From Bacteroidota bacterium (GTDB lineage Bacteria > Bacteroidota > Bacteroidia > Bacteroidales > F082), in NCBI GenBank assembly GCA_024279935.1, contig JAJRQZ010000103.1:1-64000 (forward strand): DNA of 64,000 nt, given 5' to 3'. The notes beneath the pieces are model-generated. The model saw only the letters and a program-made list of their open reading frames with translations. It searched no databases and was not told the DNA's origin. Positions 36,758-45,568 of the stretch are shown piece by piece; the first letter of the stretch is position 1, and the number at the start of each line of letters is the position of its first letter. The position numbers were made by a program, and so were the translations under genes.

Positions 36758-37564
36758 TTATTTGGTTTTTTCAGCAGTGAACAAGGTTTCTTTCGGGAAC
36801 AGCTTTAACCTTTCGACTTTCGCAGGGTCAAAATCCTCCTGTTTTATCAATTTTACCATAAAGCCTACCGATTCCAGAAGCTTAGGATAGTCTTTCCCAT
36901 ACAGCCTGACATGATCGAACTGCCCATAATTATCTTCTCTTTCCTTGACCGTGCTCAAATCAGCTCTCTCAAATGTTAAGTCAGTATTATTTGAATAAGG
37001 GATCTGCAATATGGCGATACCACCTTTTCTCAATGTCCTGTGTATCTCGCTAAGCGCCAGCTTATCGTTGGGGATATGTTCCAAAACATGATTGGCAATG
37101 ATTATATCAAATTCGGAATCGGAATAATGCACGTCCGTTAAGTCCACCAAAGTCATTTCGGCAGGATAGTATATTCCTTCATGGTATTTGGCGGCAGGTA
37201 TATAATCAGCATTTTCATAGGACGATAAAAACCTATATAAGCCGGGCTCCGGGGCAATATGAAGTATTTTTATCCTATCATCGAGCAAGTCGGGGCGACT
37301 ATCGAAAAACAATTTCACGAACCTGTCGCGGTCGGTGCTCTGGCAATTGGGGCAGATATGATTTCTTGTCCCGGCCCCTATGATTTCCTTTTCCCCGATA
37401 ATAGGCAAATTAAAACCTCCCGGCAGCATTTTCCTGAATTTCCTGTTGCAAATATTGCAATCATAAGAATTACCGGCATAATAAATACCCCTTAAACACA
37501 GAAATGTTTTTTTCAGACCTCTGGCATAAGAATTCGGCAAGTTCTTTTTTAAATCGGAAATCAT
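36758..37564 (-). CDS. SAM-dependent methyltransferase with zinc-ribbon-like N-terminus
   Basis: 268 residues. The N-terminal part has CNICNRKF and HICPNCQSTDRDR, four cysteines in two CxxC pairs likely to bind zinc. A class I methyltransferase fold follows: ILHIAPEPGLYRFL, then SEFDIIIANHVLEHIPNDKLALSEIHRTLRKGG. It is in the polysaccharide run, six bases after the beta-helix protein gene, and may methylate a sugar or lipid-linked intermediate. The acceptor is unknown. Confidence 0.85.
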   Translation of the reverse strand: MISDLKKNLPNSYARGLKKTFLCLRGIYYAGNSYDCNICNRKFRKMLPGGFNLPIIGEKEIIGAGTRNHICPNCQSTDRDRFVKLFFDSRPDLLDDRIKILHIAPEPGLYRFLSSYENADYIPAAKYHEGIYYPAEMTLVDLTDVHYSDSEFDIIIANHVLEHIPNDKLALSEIHRTLRKGGIAILQIPYSNNTDLTFERADLSTVKEREDNYGQFDHVRLYGKDYPKLLESVGFMVKLIKQEDFDPAKVERLKLFPKETLFTAEKTK

Positions 37565-37570
37565 AGATTA

Positions 37571-39208
37571 TTATTGAGTTATCAGCTTGCGGTTTACTGA
37601 ATAAGTTCCGGCATTAACCGTTAAGATACATAATTGGGGAGGCAAGCTATTTAAATCAATTTCTATCTTATTATTTATGCCGCCCCGGCAGTACGAATCA
37701 AATTTCAATAATTGCTTACCGTCAATTGACCGAATCGTTAAAGTACAAACCCCGTTGTTTAAAGGCTTGATGTTGATATAAGTAAGATTTTCGGCAGGGT
37801 TCGGAAAGGCCTGGCCGATAAAAGCGGTCTCTTTCCCGGTTTCGCCGATTGCGTCAGGCCCCTGATATTCGTATGCGCCAACATCGTAAAAAGTATTATA
37901 GGGGCGGTCATGGTTCAGTAAATCGAATGTTACGCCTTCGCTACTGAGATTTTTCCCGAAGTCGATGGCGATAGAGCCATTTTTGAGGCTATAATCGTCG
38001 GACGAGGGATTTGCAAACCCGATGTCCGAAACCGAGGGCGAAAAAATATTATTGCTCAGGGTTAAATTTGCCGAAGAGGTGAGGTTGTTGACATAAGCTG
38101 ATTCCCCCTCGTCAACTTTACCCGGGTCCGCTATTATATTATTGATTATGATGCCTTGATTGGCAACGGCGTTATTATAGGTGATCCCATAGGACTTAGG
38201 GCTGACGATAGTATTATTGTAAAGCTTGAAGTCGAGATTGGCGAGCGTTACAACATCGCCGACATAAATGCCGTGCTTGGCAGAGTTTGGATTGCCAGGC
38301 TCAAACGTTCTGCCGGCCCTGACTATCAGATTGTTGTAAACCATAAACCCCCCAAGGCCGAGAATGTCGATACCATCGCCCTTGCCGTCGTAGATTTCAT
38401 TGTTATAGCAATTGCAGCGGGAGCCGCCACCGATTAATATCCCCGACATCTGATAAAGCGTTTCCTTGTCCGAGTCGTAGCGGATAATATTATTATAGAT
38501 ACTGCAGTCCTCGTCGGATGACGATACCTGTATGCCGTCCCAACCACAATGCTCCAGAATGTTGTTGTATATCTTTACGTCTTTGATCAGGTGCGGGAAA
38601 ATAGTAGTGTCGCAGGCATCCAAATAAACACCTTGTTCATATTTCGAATGACCGATATACATGCCCTCGTCGCCGATGTCGTGAAAATAACAATCGTGGA
38701 TATGCAGCGAATACATGGTGAAATTGTCGCGGCTGGAGGCAAAAGTACAATCGGGGTCGGTCTTGGCATAAAGCCCGGCAATGAGGGTATTGCTAATCTC
38801 AACATTTGAGACTTCGACATTGGTGCTGAGCTCGTCAATCGACATGCCCGAACCATTGGCAACCCTTTTAATTTTAAATCCGTAGTCGATGCCCTCATAA
38901 CCATTGCCAAGAAATTTTATAAATGAACAATTCGCGATCTTGATACCGTAAAAGTGGTCGGTATCGAATAAGACCTGTCCATTGCTGTTGATAAAAGTTA
39001 TGGGCTGGTCCTCGGTGCCGTGCACGTTCTTGACAAGCAAATAATCCTTTTGCGACGCTTCGATACATACTGTGCTTCCGGCCGCTATGCTTGTCGTTTC
39101 GCCATCAACAATAAACTCATTGGCTGCTATTGTCATGTCGCAATCTTGCGCCGATAAGCTAAAGGTTAGTAAAGAGCAGAATAAGACAATATATATTAGT
39201 TTTATCAT
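37571..39208 (-). CDS. T9SS-exported right-handed beta-helix protein
   Basis: 545 residues from the ATG at 39208, whose ATGA overlaps the stop codon of the glycosyltransferase before it; the frame is open eight codons further but that would extend into that gene. Signal peptide MIKLIYIVLFCSLLTFSLSAQ. The centre has many PbH1-type repeats (VYNNLIVRAGR, IYNNILEHCGWDGIQVSSSDED, CYNNEIYDGKGDGIDI), as in polysaccharide lyases and C5-epimerases. The C-terminus is a T9SS type A sorting domain (FPNPAENLTYINI ... LPPQLCILTVNAGTYSVNRKLITQ). An exported enzyme or binding protein acting on the polysaccharide made by this locus is likely; the catalytic residues are not identified. Confidence 0.87.
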   Translation of the reverse strand: MIKLIYIVLFCSLLTFSLSAQDCDMTIAANEFIVDGETTSIAAGSTVCIEASQKDYLLVKNVHGTEDQPITFINSNGQVLFDTDHFYGIKIANCSFIKFLGNGYEGIDYGFKIKRVANGSGMSIDELSTNVEVSNVEISNTLIAGLYAKTDPDCTFASSRDNFTMYSLHIHDCYFHDIGDEGMYIGHSKYEQGVYLDACDTTIFPHLIKDVKIYNNILEHCGWDGIQVSSSDEDCSIYNNIIRYDSDKETLYQMSGILIGGGSRCNCYNNEIYDGKGDGIDILGLGGFMVYNNLIVRAGRTFEPGNPNSAKHGIYVGDVVTLANLDFKLYNNTIVSPKSYGITYNNAVANQGIIINNIIADPGKVDEGESAYVNNLTSSANLTLSNNIFSPSVSDIGFANPSSDDYSLKNGSIAIDFGKNLSSEGVTFDLLNHDRPYNTFYDVGAYEYQGPDAIGETGKETAFIGQAFPNPAENLTYINIKPLNNGVCTLTIRSIDGKQLLKFDSYCRGGINNKIEIDLNSLPPQLCILTVNAGTYSVNRKLITQ

Positions 39209-40398
39209 GACCCTCGTTTTGCCCTTTCCCAATTTACGGATTGCTGCCCTTTTAAAAACCGTTGAAACCCGAGGTAAACGGCATAGTTCATAACGAAAAA
39301 GTAATAGGGGACGAACAATACCTTTATGCTGATCTTTTTGTTTTCAAGAAACCAGCCCAACATTGCGAAAACGTAGAACAATACCTGAGCATAGAAAAGC
39401 AAGGTGTAAATATTGGAAAAAGTAGTTATTCCGGCATTTAAGGCCAGAAAAAAATTAAAGATAAAAATAAAAGGCAATGCAAGAGGGGCCAGCGTCCAGC
39501 GCAAAACCCTGTGTGATATATATTGAAAACTGAGGGTCTTGTATTTAAAGATGTTCAGTAAGGGGCTCAGTCGGATTATCGACTGAATGCCCCCGGCCGC
39601 AATCCTTATTTTACGTTTCAGCTCTTCCTGTACGTTGGCCGAGGAACTTTCTATCGCATAAGCTTCCGGATCGTATTGAATGGTATAACCCTCCATGGCC
39701 ACGCGCAAGGAGATTATGAAGTCGTCGAGAAGGGTGTCTTTTTCAACTTCGCGGAATAATTCGGTCCTAATCGCGAAAAGCTCACCCGCCGCGCCCACGA
39801 CGGAATACAGCTCGGCATCCCATTTTTTCAGCTTGGATTCATATTTCCAATATATCCCCTCACTGCCGACTGCAGAGTCGGAGTCCTTTTTGAAGATCCG
39901 CTTTTCGCCTGATACACAGCCCACTTTAGGATCCTTAAACATATTTACTATCCGTTGGACCGATTCTTCGCCGAGCATGGTGTTCCCGTCGGAGAAAATC
40001 ACTATTGGCGACTTGACAAACTTCATGCCCCTGTTCATGGCGCCAATTTTTCCTCCCCTGGCGTCTTCATGATAAACTTCAACGCCCCGGTCTGCATATT
40101 TCTTCAAAATGTCGGGAGTCCCGTCGTCAGAGCCATCGGTAACCCACACTTGTCTTACTTTATCCTTGTTATATTTAAGGCTGAATGAGTTCTCGACCTT
40201 GGCATCAACATAATCTTTTTCGTTATATGCCGCAACAAACAAAGTTACCTCGGGTTCGTAGTCTTCAATAATGTTCTTCTGCGAATTACCGAATATCCTC
40301 TTCATCTTGACCAGGAAGAACAATAGAATTCCATAACCCAGATAAGCGTAGAAGACGATGAAAAGCAAAAGCCAGAATATAAATGCCAATGTGTTCAT
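39205..40398 (-). CDS. Membrane family 2 glycosyltransferase
   Basis: 397 residues. One N-terminal helix (about 5-28) and about three C-terminal helices flank a GT-A domain: VTLFVAAYNEKDYVDAKV, VIFSDGNTMLG (DXD-like), DDFIISLRVAMEGY. It probably elongates the lipid-linked repeat unit at the inner face of the membrane. Twelve bases downstream of the acetyltransferase gene. Confidence 0.9.
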   Translation of the reverse strand: MNTLAFIFWLLLFIVFYAYLGYGILLFFLVKMKRIFGNSQKNIIEDYEPEVTLFVAAYNEKDYVDAKVENSFSLKYNKDKVRQVWVTDGSDDGTPDILKKYADRGVEVYHEDARGGKIGAMNRGMKFVKSPIVIFSDGNTMLGEESVQRIVNMFKDPKVGCVSGEKRIFKKDSDSAVGSEGIYWKYESKLKKWDAELYSVVGAAGELFAIRTELFREVEKDTLLDDFIISLRVAMEGYTIQYDPEAYAIESSSANVQEELKRKIRIAAGGIQSIIRLSPLLNIFKYKTLSFQYISHRVLRWTLAPLALPFIFIFNFFLALNAGITTFSNIYTLLFYAQVLFYVFAMLGWFLENKKISIKVLFVPYYFFVMNYAVYLGFQRFLKGQQSVNWERAKRGS

Positions 40399-40410
40399 AA
40401 GACCGAAAGA

Positions 40411-41049
40411 TTATTTTTTAACTTTATTTTGACTGATAACACGTTCCCACTTGCCCGATCCCTTGTTATATTGCTTGAGCAGCTTGGCAGGGTTGCCTCC
40501 AACAATCGAATAAGGAGGCACATCTTTGGTTACAACGCTCCCTCCGGCCACGACTGAGTGCTTTCCGACCGTTACTCCTGCGGTGATAACTGCATTTGCG
40601 CCAATCCACACTTCGTCTTCTATGGTTATCAGGCTTGTTCTTACATGTTGGTCGGCAATAGGGACATTAATATCCTCGTAAACATGGTTAAGCCCTGAAC
40701 AGACAATGTTTTGCGCGAACATGATATCGTTCCCGATCTTTATCGGGCCGATTATCACATTGCTCATCCCTAGCCTTGTCCGGTCACCTATCTCTACATG
40801 CCCCACGCCGTTGTTTATCGTGGAGAAGTCCTCTATAGTGGAATAACTTCCCAGCTTAAAGTCGTTATATGGAAAGACATCCATTCTGACCCGACGTCGG
40901 ATTACGGAGTTTTTCCCTCTTTTGTTCAATATAGGGTTAACGAACATTCTAACCCATAATCGCGGACGTGCCTGGTTACGGGGCATTAACATCCAAAGCG
41001 CAAAGTTCTTGAGTTTTTCGTTCGATTTTATTTTACCAGCTATACCCAT
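40411..41049 (-). CDS. Hexapeptide-repeat acetyltransferase
   Basis: 212 residues. Left-handed beta-helix repeats are clear: IGDRTRLGMSNVIIGPIKIGNDIMF, then ITIEDEVWIGANAVITAGVTVGKHSVVAGGSVVTKDVPPYSIVGGNPAKLL. This is the WcaF/NodL/maa family pattern, which O-acetylates sugars with acetyl-CoA. It is in a tight run with flanking glycosyltransferases (one base and 12 bases apart), so it likely decorates the polysaccharide repeat. Confidence 0.9.
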   Translation of the reverse strand: MGIAGKIKSNEKLKNFALWMLMPRNQARPRLWVRMFVNPILNKRGKNSVIRRRVRMDVFPYNDFKLGSYSTIEDFSTINNGVGHVEIGDRTRLGMSNVIIGPIKIGNDIMFAQNIVCSGLNHVYEDINVPIADQHVRTSLITIEDEVWIGANAVITAGVTVGKHSVVAGGSVVTKDVPPYSIVGGNPAKLLKQYNKGSGKWERVISQNKVKK

Positions 41050-41050
41050 A

Positions 41051-42256
41051 TTATTTATTATTTTCGTTTTCCACTAACTTGATATATTTGAATATTTCTT
41101 TCGCATTGGCCTCCCAGGTATGGCCGCGGGCCAGTTTCTCGCGTTTCACTTCCAGTTCGGCAGAGTTCTCGTCTAGCGCTTTTTGCACCAGTTCAAGATA
41201 GCCCTCCTTGTTTTCGGCAAGGTAGGTGTAGTCGGCAAAAACCGACATGCCTTCGGTCTTGGTGGCTACGGTGGGCTTGCCCATTGCCAGGTATTCGTCG
41301 ATCTTACGCGGGTAATTCCCTATCGTAACCTCATTTAACAGTTGCGGATTCAGGGCAACGTCGAAAGAATTAAGGTAGGCAGGCAATTCCTCCATTTTTT
41401 TGCTTCCAAGAAAATGTACGTTCTCTAAATCGTGAAGCTCACTGGACGCAAAAGCGTCATCCTCGGGCCCAACAAGTACTATGCTCCAGTCGGGGCGGTT
41501 TTTTGCCAGATGGACCAAAACCTCTATATCAAGGCGCAGGTTGAAAAGCACGCCAATATATCCAATTATCGGGCCCTTGATGTCCTTTATGTCGTGCGGG
41601 GCTTCATCAATGAGCTTTTTGTCGAACAAGCTCACATCGCATCCCTGGCCTACATAATAGGAGTGGGGGTTGAATTGCCGTGCCTTGTCGGCCAGATAAG
41701 TCGAGTTTGCCACAACAACATCCGCTTTTGCCATCAGCTTGGCCTCGTTGCGGATTCCCTGCGCCTTCCAAAAATCAACGGCAACCATATTGTCGCGCGT
41801 ATAATAACATAATGTTCTGGCCTTTATCATTTCTTTAAGATAAAAACTACGGAACATATCGGTATCGTTGAATATTATAATATCCTTAAAACCAAGTGAT
41901 TCGATTGCCTTATTGACTTCCCCGGCCTGGCGTTTGTTATTTGTCTTGTTTAAAACGTCGAAAAGCCAATCCACTTTCAGCTGGCTGATGGATTCAAGCA
42001 CCGTATTGGGATAAAGGTTCCAGAAATTATCGGCCACTTCAACCAGTTTCGGCTTTTTACCTTTCATTATCTCCCGTCGCTTGATAACCAATGGGTCTTT
42101 CCTTTCGCGCCAAAGCGTGAACCTGTCGAGGGGATAATTCACATAGAGCACCCTGTTGTGTTTGGCGAATTCGTAAGAAAGATTTATGACATTGCTTCCG
42201 ATACGGCTGTCCATGGCCGCTAAACCCACAACTACTATATCCCTGCCTTTGATCAT
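41051..42256 (-). CDS. GT-B glycosyltransferase (family 1 type)
   Basis: 401 residues. N-terminal MIKGRDIVVVGLAAMDSRIGS resembles the TuaH-like group. The nucleotide-sugar-binding half has IIGYIGVLFNLRLDIEVLVHLAK, VLVGPEDD, VHFLGSKKMEELPAYLNSFDVALNP and the EYLAMGKPTVATKTEGM acceptor-side motif. Soluble, probably acting on cytosolic lipid-linked intermediates of the same locus. Confidence 0.9.
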   Translation of the reverse strand: MIKGRDIVVVGLAAMDSRIGSNVINLSYEFAKHNRVLYVNYPLDRFTLWRERKDPLVIKRREIMKGKKPKLVEVADNFWNLYPNTVLESISQLKVDWLFDVLNKTNNKRQAGEVNKAIESLGFKDIIIFNDTDMFRSFYLKEMIKARTLCYYTRDNMVAVDFWKAQGIRNEAKLMAKADVVVANSTYLADKARQFNPHSYYVGQGCDVSLFDKKLIDEAPHDIKDIKGPIIGYIGVLFNLRLDIEVLVHLAKNRPDWSIVLVGPEDDAFASSELHDLENVHFLGSKKMEELPAYLNSFDVALNPQLLNEVTIGNYPRKIDEYLAMGKPTVATKTEGMSVFADYTYLAENKEGYLELVQKALDENSAELEVKREKLARGHTWEANAKEIFKYIKLVENENNK

Positions 42257-42261
42257 AATAA

Positions 42262-43416
42262 TTATTTTTTGTTATTGTTATAAACAGTTTTATAAAGTTC
42301 CAATACTTCCAGGGCCATATTCTTCCAGGAGAATTTTGCGGCTTGTTTTAGTCCTGTCCCTATCAGTTGCCCGCGAAGTTCCTCATCGTCCCCGATTTTG
42401 ATCATTGCATCTGTAATTTCCTCCGGCTTATATGGATCTATGATAAAAGCAGCGCCGCCGCTAACCTCAGGCATTGATGAAGTGTTTGAAGTAATTACCG
42501 GCGACCCGCAGCCCATGGCTTCCAGCATCGGTATCCCAAAGCTCTCGCGCAGCGAAGGGTAGAGGAATATCTCGCATTGCTGATAAATTGAAGGTAAGTC
42601 GGTATTGATCACATAACCCGTCAGGATGATTCGCTTTATTAAACCCGGATCGCCTATGCTGCTTAGTATTTTGGCAAGTTCTTGTTGCTCGTAATCGAGC
42701 ATGACCAGGTAAACGTCCTCGCCTGTTTTTTTCAAATAATCGCTAAAGGCCTTCAAGGTGTTCGGGGTGTTTTTCTTGGGGTCGGTATTTCCGAGGAAGA
42801 AAAAATACCTGTCGGGAAGTTTATACTTTTCTTTAACACGTTTAAGCTCATCCTTGTCGGTAACAGGCTTAAAGTGCTCGCTAACACCATTATACACCGC
42901 AACCAGCCTGTCGTCGGATTCGGGGAAGCCGAAAAAATCCTTAATTCGGTTTCGCTCAAACTTGGAAACAGTGATAATCTTGTCGCTTTTCTTAACCACG
43001 GCAGGTACTACATATCGGCGGTACATATTCCCGAACTTCTGATACCAGGTGCCACCCTTTTTGAAGATGCTGATGCCTTCGAGGTAAATTATATCGTGAA
43101 GTGTAACGACCAAAGGCATGCCAGGGTTTACGGGCGCCGTATTACTGGTGCAATGCAGTATTTCACAGCCCTCTTTTTTGGCTGCTCTGGGCAGTGCGAG
43201 CTGTTCCCATATTGGGTAAGGGCCTCCGGGCAGTTCAACTATCTTAAAGTTTTTTGTGTTCTTTAAGGTATCCTTGTCAACGTCAGGTTTCACAAATACA
43301 ACATATTCGTTATCGTGGTCCAGTTTCTGTAATTCGTTTATCAGTTCCAAAGCAACCATGTCCATACCATGTTTCTTGGTACGGAAAAGCCTTTGTCCTT
43401 CAATTGCGATTTTCAT
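42262..43416 (-). CDS. Family 4 glycosyltransferase
   Basis: 384 residues. GT4 features: VTLHDIIYLEG, KIITVSKFERNRIKDFFG, YFFFLGNTDPKKN, and the retaining EX7E motif region YPSLRESFGIPMLEAMGCGSPVI. Upstream lies the 199-base gap with the long inverted repeat, so it may head its own transcript for the distal half of the locus. Confidence 0.92.
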   Translation of the reverse strand: MKIAIEGQRLFRTKKHGMDMVALELINELQKLDHDNEYVVFVKPDVDKDTLKNTKNFKIVELPGGPYPIWEQLALPRAAKKEGCEILHCTSNTAPVNPGMPLVVTLHDIIYLEGISIFKKGGTWYQKFGNMYRRYVVPAVVKKSDKIITVSKFERNRIKDFFGFPESDDRLVAVYNGVSEHFKPVTDKDELKRVKEKYKLPDRYFFFLGNTDPKKNTPNTLKAFSDYLKKTGEDVYLVMLDYEQQELAKILSSIGDPGLIKRIILTGYVINTDLPSIYQQCEIFLYPSLRESFGIPMLEAMGCGSPVITSNTSSMPEVSGGAAFIIDPYKPEEITDAMIKIGDDEELRGQLIGTGLKQAAKFSWKNMALEVLELYKTVYNNNKK

Positions 43417-43462
43417 CTGTTTATAATTTTGTAATTAATTGTCATCTAGCATATTATATTTA

Positions 43463-43540
43463 TCATCGGATTTAACAGATTAAGTGGGTTTTAGTTTTTC
43501 GCAAGCGAAAAACACCCGTTAAACCCGCTTAATCCGATGA
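43463..43540. repeat. Long imperfect inverted repeat (78 bases)
   Basis: The ends TCATCGGATT and AATCCGATGA pair, followed by ATTAAGTGGGTTT against AAACCCGCTTAAT with a small bulge. The centre is a perfect nine-base hairpin GTTTTTCGC / GCGAAAAAC around AA. It lies in the largest gap of the polysaccharide run, between a methyltransferase and a GT4 gene. It may be a REP-like element or an attenuator; the T-run needed for a standard terminator is modest. Confidence 0.6.
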
Positions 43541-43615
43541 CTGTATTTTTGCAGAATAATCATTTTCCTGTTTGATCTAAATTAAACATGGATGTTTCAT
43601 TTTGTCAGTGTTTAT

Positions 43616-44377
43616 TTATATTATCTCCATCACGAATAAGTAATCCCTGTTCAGGTAAAAATTCGATGGTTCATATTCCGAGCGTTTAATGATCCTATAT
43701 CCGGCTTTTTCGGCAAGGATGTCAATTGTTTGGGGGTTTACGAAATAAAATCCCCCCGGCCAATATCTGTCCTGCACTTTAAATCTGTCCCAACCGCCCT
43801 GAGTGCTTAGGTTTGCCGTATGAAGAAAAACCTTTCCGTCATCTTTGAGCACTTTCTTTATTTCTTTGAAATAAGCCCAAATATTATGCAGGTCGAGATG
43901 GACGAACACATCGAAACTATAGACCATGTCAAAGCTTTTCTCTAATTTGTCATCGAACCTTGAGCTTGTGAGGTGGACATATTCGATGTTTTTATGTTCT
44001 TGCAGCGAAAGCGCAGCCTTTTTGAGCATTTCCTTTGCGACATCGAAGCCATAGAGTTTTTTTACTTTAGGAGCCACTATATCAGCAATCCTGCCGCCTC
44101 CGATACCAATTTCGCCAACGGTGCTGTCCTTGTCCACGTATCTGAGGAGATAGTCGTCGATCAATGTGTTGGCGTCCTGAAGATTACCCCATTCGTTGCC
44201 GATGAACTTGAGGTAGTCCTTGCGTTTAGCAGGATCGATCTCAACGTTCTCGACGTCTATTGTTTCGTGGTCCCAGTGCTTCGCATAGTCGTCCCAAATT
44301 TTAACATTGTATTCGACATTGTCGTTAGGGGTTACGTTTAAGATGTCTTTTATTTTTGCTTTTATTTTCGAGATCAT
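43616..44377 (-). CDS. Class I SAM-dependent methyltransferase
   Basis: 253 residues from the ATG at 44377; a TTG 16 codons upstream is open but unlikely. Motif I is STVGEIGIGGGRIADIV, followed by KKLYGFDVAKEML, SFDMVYSFDVFVHLDLHNIWAYFKEIKKVLKDDGKVFLH. Acts in the cytoplasm, probably methylating a sugar of the repeat unit or a chain end. Downstream (on the minus strand) lies the long inverted repeat. Confidence 0.88.
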   Translation of the reverse strand: MISKIKAKIKDILNVTPNDNVEYNVKIWDDYAKHWDHETIDVENVEIDPAKRKDYLKFIGNEWGNLQDANTLIDDYLLRYVDKDSTVGEIGIGGGRIADIVAPKVKKLYGFDVAKEMLKKAALSLQEHKNIEYVHLTSSRFDDKLEKSFDMVYSFDVFVHLDLHNIWAYFKEIKKVLKDDGKVFLHTANLSTQGGWDRFKVQDRYWPGGFYFVNPQTIDILAEKAGYRIIKRSEYEPSNFYLNRDYLFVMEII

Positions 44378-44446
44378 TGAATTTATTTTAAAAAGTTCAC
44401 TAATATACGAATTTTGAGGGCTCAATATCCAATTATTGAATTAAAA

Positions 44447-45568
44447 TTATTTTTTGGTTATTACGAAAAGCGGGTATTGACCGTATTTTCCCGCTGTTTC
44501 AGGATGTCTGTCCTCCCATTTAAAAATCGATTGCAGAATTTTTTTACCGCCTAGAAACGGATGAATGTAAATTTTACTGAAAGGAACCGATATGCTGCGC
44601 CAGACGAATATATCGAGTTTGAAATCCCAATCGGTATTATTAAAATGCCCATAGGGAAAAGCGTGGAAATACAATACGGGATCTGCGCTATTGTCGGTTT
44701 TTACGGGTATAAGCTTGAGTTTTTTGAGCATTGCCAGGAATATGCGTCCAATTTTTTGGAAAGCCATCCAAACCTTTATATAAATGAGTGCAATATTCAT
44801 GAAAAGTGAATACTTATCGCCCCATGTATAAACAACAGCTGCTGTATGCCCCGGTTTCAAGGCCCGGTTTATTTCGTTTAGTGCTTTCGACTGCTCGTCC
44901 ATTGGAATATGATAAATGGCGTTTAGGGCAATTGCAGCATCAAGGACGTTGTCTTTTAGCGGGAGGTTAGTTATGTCTCCCATGATGCATATCCCTTTGT
45001 CGCCAAGCTTGCTTTTGGCTTGTTTAAGGCTTTCTATCGATAAATCCACGCATATCCTGTAATCGTAGTCCTCGGAATAAACCATATAGCCGTCGTACTG
45101 TATAGGTCCGCTGCCAGCGTCCAAGATAAATTTACCTTTGGGTTGAATATATCTCTTAACCCTGTTGTTGCAGCCAGTAAAATAATCCAAGGCCACCGGT
45201 CGAAGGTCCTCGAAAATTTTGGCATCTGCAAAATGCTCGTCATCAACCTGTTTCCAACCGATATTGTCGTAAAAATTTTCGACGTCCCTCTTCTCGCTCC
45301 TCAGGTCAATATGTTCGGACTTGCGGTCATGAATCATTGCCTTGTCTTTTCTTAACACGATAACATCTTGAATAATAGGATAGTAGCAATCGGCCTCCTT
45401 TGAGAAAAGTGCCGATTGTATTTCTTCAAGCACTTTATCGCCACCCGTAAACTCCAATTCTCCGTTTTTAACTTTTTTGTTAAGTAAATCAAGGTCGTGT
45501 TTACTTGCAAGTACTAAATCGCCTCCGCTTATGGGGCATTTTAATATCTTGATAATTTCTTCTTTCAT
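44447..45568 (-). CDS. Methyltransferase with Trm112-like N-terminus
   Basis: 373 residues. The N-terminal 60 residues (ILKCPISGGDLVLAS, YYPIIQDVIVLR) resemble a Trm112p-type domain. The class I methyltransferase core follows: FILDAGSGPIQYDG, DYRICVDLSIESLKQAK, NVLDAAIALNAIYHIPMDEQSKALNEINRALKPG. Its start overlaps the previous glycosyltransferase stop by one base (TAATG). Confidence 0.87.
   Translation of the reverse strand: MKEEIIKILKCPISGGDLVLASKHDLDLLNKKVKNGELEFTGGDKVLEEIQSALFSKEADCYYPIIQDVIVLRKDKAMIHDRKSEHIDLRSEKRDVENFYDNIGWKQVDDEHFADAKIFEDLRPVALDYFTGCNNRVKRYIQPKGKFILDAGSGPIQYDGYMVYSEDYDYRICVDLSIESLKQAKSKLGDKGICIMGDITNLPLKDNVLDAAIALNAIYHIPMDEQSKALNEINRALKPGHTAAVVYTWGDKYSLFMNIALIYIKVWMAFQKIGRIFLAMLKKLKLIPVKTDNSADPVLYFHAFPYGHFNNTDWDFKLDIFVWRSISVPFSKIYIHPFLGGKKILQSIFKWEDRHPETAGKYGQYPLFVITKK

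Noticed and set aside
42682-43266. A 194-codon plus-strand frame opposite the GT4 gene
   Set aside because: Fully inside a well-supported minus-strand glycosyltransferase; composition is that of a shadow frame.
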